From Thermoleophilia bacterium (GTDB lineage Bacteria; Actinomycetota; Thermoleophilia; Gaiellales; Gaiellaceae): 5,430 nt of DNA. The stretch is from contig JACVRM010000140.1 in assembly GCA_014534415.1 (NCBI GenBank), forward strand, positions 1 through 5,430. Direction: 5' to 3'. The notes under the pieces are model-generated. The model was not told the DNA's origin and did not search any database. It worked only from the letters and a program-made list of their open reading frames with translations. Of the stretch, positions 3,542-5,430 are shown piece after piece. Every line of letters starts with the position of its first letter. The first letter of the stretch is position 1. The position numbers were made by a program, and so were the translations under genes.

Positions 3542-5430
3542 GCCAAATCGCTCGCTTCGCTCGCGATTTGGTTAGGAGAGACCTCGACGTAGCGGCCGAG
3601 CTCGCCCGCGTGGTCTTGCGCAACGCGTACGACGCCCGCGGTCAGCTGCTTGCTGACCGTCGCGCGCAGCGCAATGGCGGTGCCGTTCGAGCGGACGGTG
3701 ACCGTGTCGCCCTGGACGATCCCCCGGGCGGCCGCATCCGCGGATGCGATCTCGAGCACCGGCTCCGGCCGCTGAAACTGGAGCTCGGGCACGCGCTCGA
3801 CGGCTGCGCCCGAGAACACCGGCCGGTACGTGAGCAGGCGCAGCCCCGCACCGGTCTCGTCCACCGGCGGTTCACCCGCCTGGACGGGCGGCACGAACTC
3901 GCCCCGGCTGGGCAGGACCGCTTGCTCGCTTACCTGGCCGTAGGCGAGCCCGTCGTAAACGCGCGCGGAGAGCTCGGCGAACAGCTCGGGCACGTGGTGG
4001 GGGATGTCGACGCCGAAGCGGCGGCCCAGCTCGGCGATTACCGTCGTCTCGTCGGTCGCCGGCGGGATGACGGCGCGGCGTAGGCGCTGGAGGCGGCCCT
4101 CCAAGTTCACGGTCGTGCCGTCACGCTCGAGGTAGCTCGTCCCCGGCAGCAGGAGGTCGACCCACCCCAGGAGCGGCCGGCGGAACATCGCGAAGGCAAG
4201 CACCTTGTCCGCGCGCTCGGCGAGCGCTCGCACGTTCGGGTCGCCGGCGGCCTCGTCTCCCGAGACGACGAGCAGCGCGATCGGCTCGGGATTCGCTTCG
4301 TCGGCGTCGGCCGCGGCCGCCCAGGCGTCGGCGACTCCCCGTCCGTTCGGCGTGGCCGGCAGGTAGAAGGCGGCGCAGCCGGGCCGGTCCGCGAAGCCGA
4401 GTGCCCGGGCGAGCCGTGCGAGCGCCGCGGCGCCGCCTCCGCCCGGGTCCGACCAGATGACGACGGCGCGGTCGGATCCGCGCAGCCGCCGCGCGAGCCC
4501 GCTGCGTCCCGTCGCGAGCCGGCGGGCTGCGTCGGCCGCGCTTCCGGCCGGCGCCCGCACCGTGCCTGCCGCGCCGATCGTCACCAGCTCCGCGCCCCCG
4601 CGCCGGGCCGCGCGCAGCCAGAGGTCGACGATCGGGGCGCGCTCCGCGACCGGCTCGTCACCGACGATCACGACGAGTTCTGCGTCGCGGATCGTCGAGA
4701 GCGGCGCGCGGAAGGCATCGAGCGCAGGCGTCGTCTCCTCGGCCAGCACCGCGGAGTGCGCGCCGAGGCCGGCGCGGAGCAGGCGCCCGAGCGCGTACGC
4801 CTGCTCGAGCGTCTCGGAGCCGGAAAGCGCCGTGACGATGCGCCCGCGAGCGTCGCGGAGGAGCGCCTCCGCCTCGTCGAGTGCCTCGTCCCACGAGATC
4901 TCCTCGAAGCGGCGTGGCCCGGCCTTTCGCAAGGGGGCGTGCACGCGGTCGGCCGCGTACAGCGCCGGGTACGCGAAGCGTCCCTTGTCGCAGAGCCAGC
5001 CCTCGTCGACCTCCGGGTGGTTGCGGCCGAGGACGCGCTTCACCTTGCCCTCGCGCGTCGTCACGGTCACGTTGCAGCCGACCGGGCAGAGGGCGCACAC
5101 CGTCGGCACGTTCTGGATCTCCCACGGACGGGCCTCGAAGCGGTACGTGGTCGAGGTCAGCGCGCCGACGGGGCAGAGCTCGATCACGTTGCCCGTGAAC
5201 GGAGCGCGGTACGGCTCGTCCTCGAATGTCGCGATCAGCGACTGCGCGCCCCGGTTGCGTGCGATCAGCTGTCCATCCTCGGCGACGTCCTCGGAGAAGC
5301 GCGTGCAGCGGTAGCAGAGGATGCACCGTTCACGGTCGAGCGCGATCAGAGGGCTGATCGGGATCGGCTTGTCGAACGTCCGCTTCGCAAACGTCATCCG
5401 CGTGTTGCCGGGGCCCCAGCGGAACGTCAG
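3538..5430 (-). CDS. nuoG: NADH-quinone oxidoreductase subunit G (NuoG), N-terminus beyond window
   Basis: Large iron-sulfur subunit of the complex I peripheral arm, relaying electrons from the NADH module to NuoI. The frame is open through base 5430, and the 11 codons before the Met at 5397 (including WGPGNTR) fit the family. The true start therefore lies outside the window, and the N-terminal [2Fe-2S] domain and His/Cys3 cluster motif are missing from view. Counting from that Met, C25, C28, C31 and C75 are the N4 ligands. C101-x2-C104-x3-C108-x27-C136 is the extra N7 cluster motif, also present in E. coli and Thermus. A degenerate molybdopterin-oxidoreductase fold follows (about 140-470, with LLLPGTSYLERDGTTVNLEG near 412-431), then a molybdopterin-dinucleotide-binding-like C-terminal domain (about 530-605). 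The last dozen residues (PNQIASEASDLA) are encoded by the hairpin at 3543-3571 and its immediate flanks, and look like an add-on. The long Arg-rich frames over this gene are shadows. Confidence 0.96.
   Translation of the reverse strand: MTFRWGPGNTRMTFAKRTFDKPIPISPLIALDRERCILCYRCTRFSEDVAEDGQLIARNRGAQSLIATFEDEPYRAPFTGNVIELCPVGALTSTTYRFEARPWEIQNVPTVCALCPVGCNVTVTTREGKVKRVLGRNHPEVDEGWLCDKGRFAYPALYAADRVHAPLRKAGPRRFEEISWDEALDEAEALLRDARGRIVTALSGSETLEQAYALGRLLRAGLGAHSAVLAEETTPALDAFRAPLSTIRDAELVVIVGDEPVAERAPIVDLWLRAARRGGAELVTIGAAGTVRAPAGSAADAARRLATGRSGLARRLRGSDRAVVIWSDPGGGGAAALARLARALGFADRPGCAAFYLPATPNGRGVADAWAAAADADEANPEPIALLVVSGDEAAGDPNVRALAERADKVLAFAMFRRPLLGWVDLLLPGTSYLERDGTTVNLEGRLQRLRRAVIPPATDETTVIAELGRRFGVDIPHHVPELFAELSARVYDGLAYGQVSEQAVLPSRGEFVPPVQAGEPPVDETGAGLRLLTYRPVFSGAAVERVPELQFQRPEPVLEIASADAAARGIVQGDTVTVRSNGTAIALRATVSKQLTAGVVRVAQDHAGELGRYVEVSPNQIASEASDLA
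3543..3571. repeat. 29-base inverted repeat in the nuoG 3' end, with GAGCGAAGCGA core
   Basis: A perfect 9-bp outer stem, CCAAATCGC (3543-3551) with GCGATTTGG (3563-3571), encloses two mismatches, GC/GC and a three-base loop. On the minus strand the centre (3562-3552) reads GAGCGAAGCGA, the same 11 bases found on the plus strand at 1958-1968. The repeat is translated as the C-terminal tail of NuoG and ends one base before the nuoH GTG, where a Shine-Dalgarno sequence would usually sit. Structure and shared core are seen directly; any role in processing or coupling is inference. Confidence 0.72.

Noticed and set aside
2852..3592. A 246-codon plus-strand frame opposite nuoH
   Set aside because: Low-complexity charged product, fully antisense to a gene with clear NuoH motifs.
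4973..4983. Another GCGAAGC-centred inverted repeat (ACGC GAA GCGT)
   Set aside because: It lies inside conserved NuoG coding sequence (the GRFAYP region), has short arms and lacks the flanking GA/GA core, so codon usage and chance explain it.
4457..5314. A 285-codon plus-strand frame opposite nuoG
   Set aside because: Ser/Arg/Ala-rich composition with no recognisable motif. NuoG on the other strand has intact cluster ligands.

Overview
The window holds a run of six contiguous genes for the proton-pumping NADH:quinone oxidoreductase (respiratory complex I, NDH-1), all on the minus strand. In transcription order (right to left) they are nuoG (5' end cut off by the window), nuoH, nuoI, nuoJ, nuoK and nuoL (3' half cut off by the window). 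This is the canonical nuo order. The DNA is strongly GC-rich, most starts are GTG, and the protein sequences look actinobacterial. A deep lineage such as Thermoleophilia (Solirubrobacterales/Gaiellales) is my best guess, but I could not test this.

Layout by position: 1-968 nuoL; 965-1273 nuoK (ATGA overlap with nuoL); 1274-1304 a short gap with the nuoK ribosome binding site; 1305-1877 nuoJ; 1878-1968 a 91-base gap with two hairpins; 1969-2466 nuoI; 2467-2551 an 85-base gap with a 50-base compound hairpin; 2552-3541 nuoH; 3538-5430 nuoG (GTGA overlap with nuoH). No gap exceeds 300 bases. I see no RNA gene, IS element, CRISPR array, promoter or T-tailed terminator.

The gene products form one machine. 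NuoG and NuoI carry iron-sulfur clusters of the peripheral arm that pass electrons toward quinone. NuoH forms the quinone-site floor and the joint to the membrane arm. NuoJ and NuoK carry the central charged axis, and NuoL is the distal antiporter-like pump. Cluster ligands in NuoG and NuoI and the membrane glutamates of NuoK are intact. NuoL is unusual: the TM5 glutamate equivalent to E. coli Glu144 is Gly, and the nearby TM6 arginine (E. coli Arg175) is Ala.

The other notable feature is structural DNA at the gene junctions. Two hairpins at the ends of nuoG and nuoI share an 11-base core (GAGCGAAGCGA), in opposite orientations and with unrelated but self-complementary arms. A third hairpin contains the nuoJ Shine-Dalgarno sequence. 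A fourth, with a perfect 10-bp inner stem, lies between nuoH and nuoI. I see no evidence of a wholly new gene system here.
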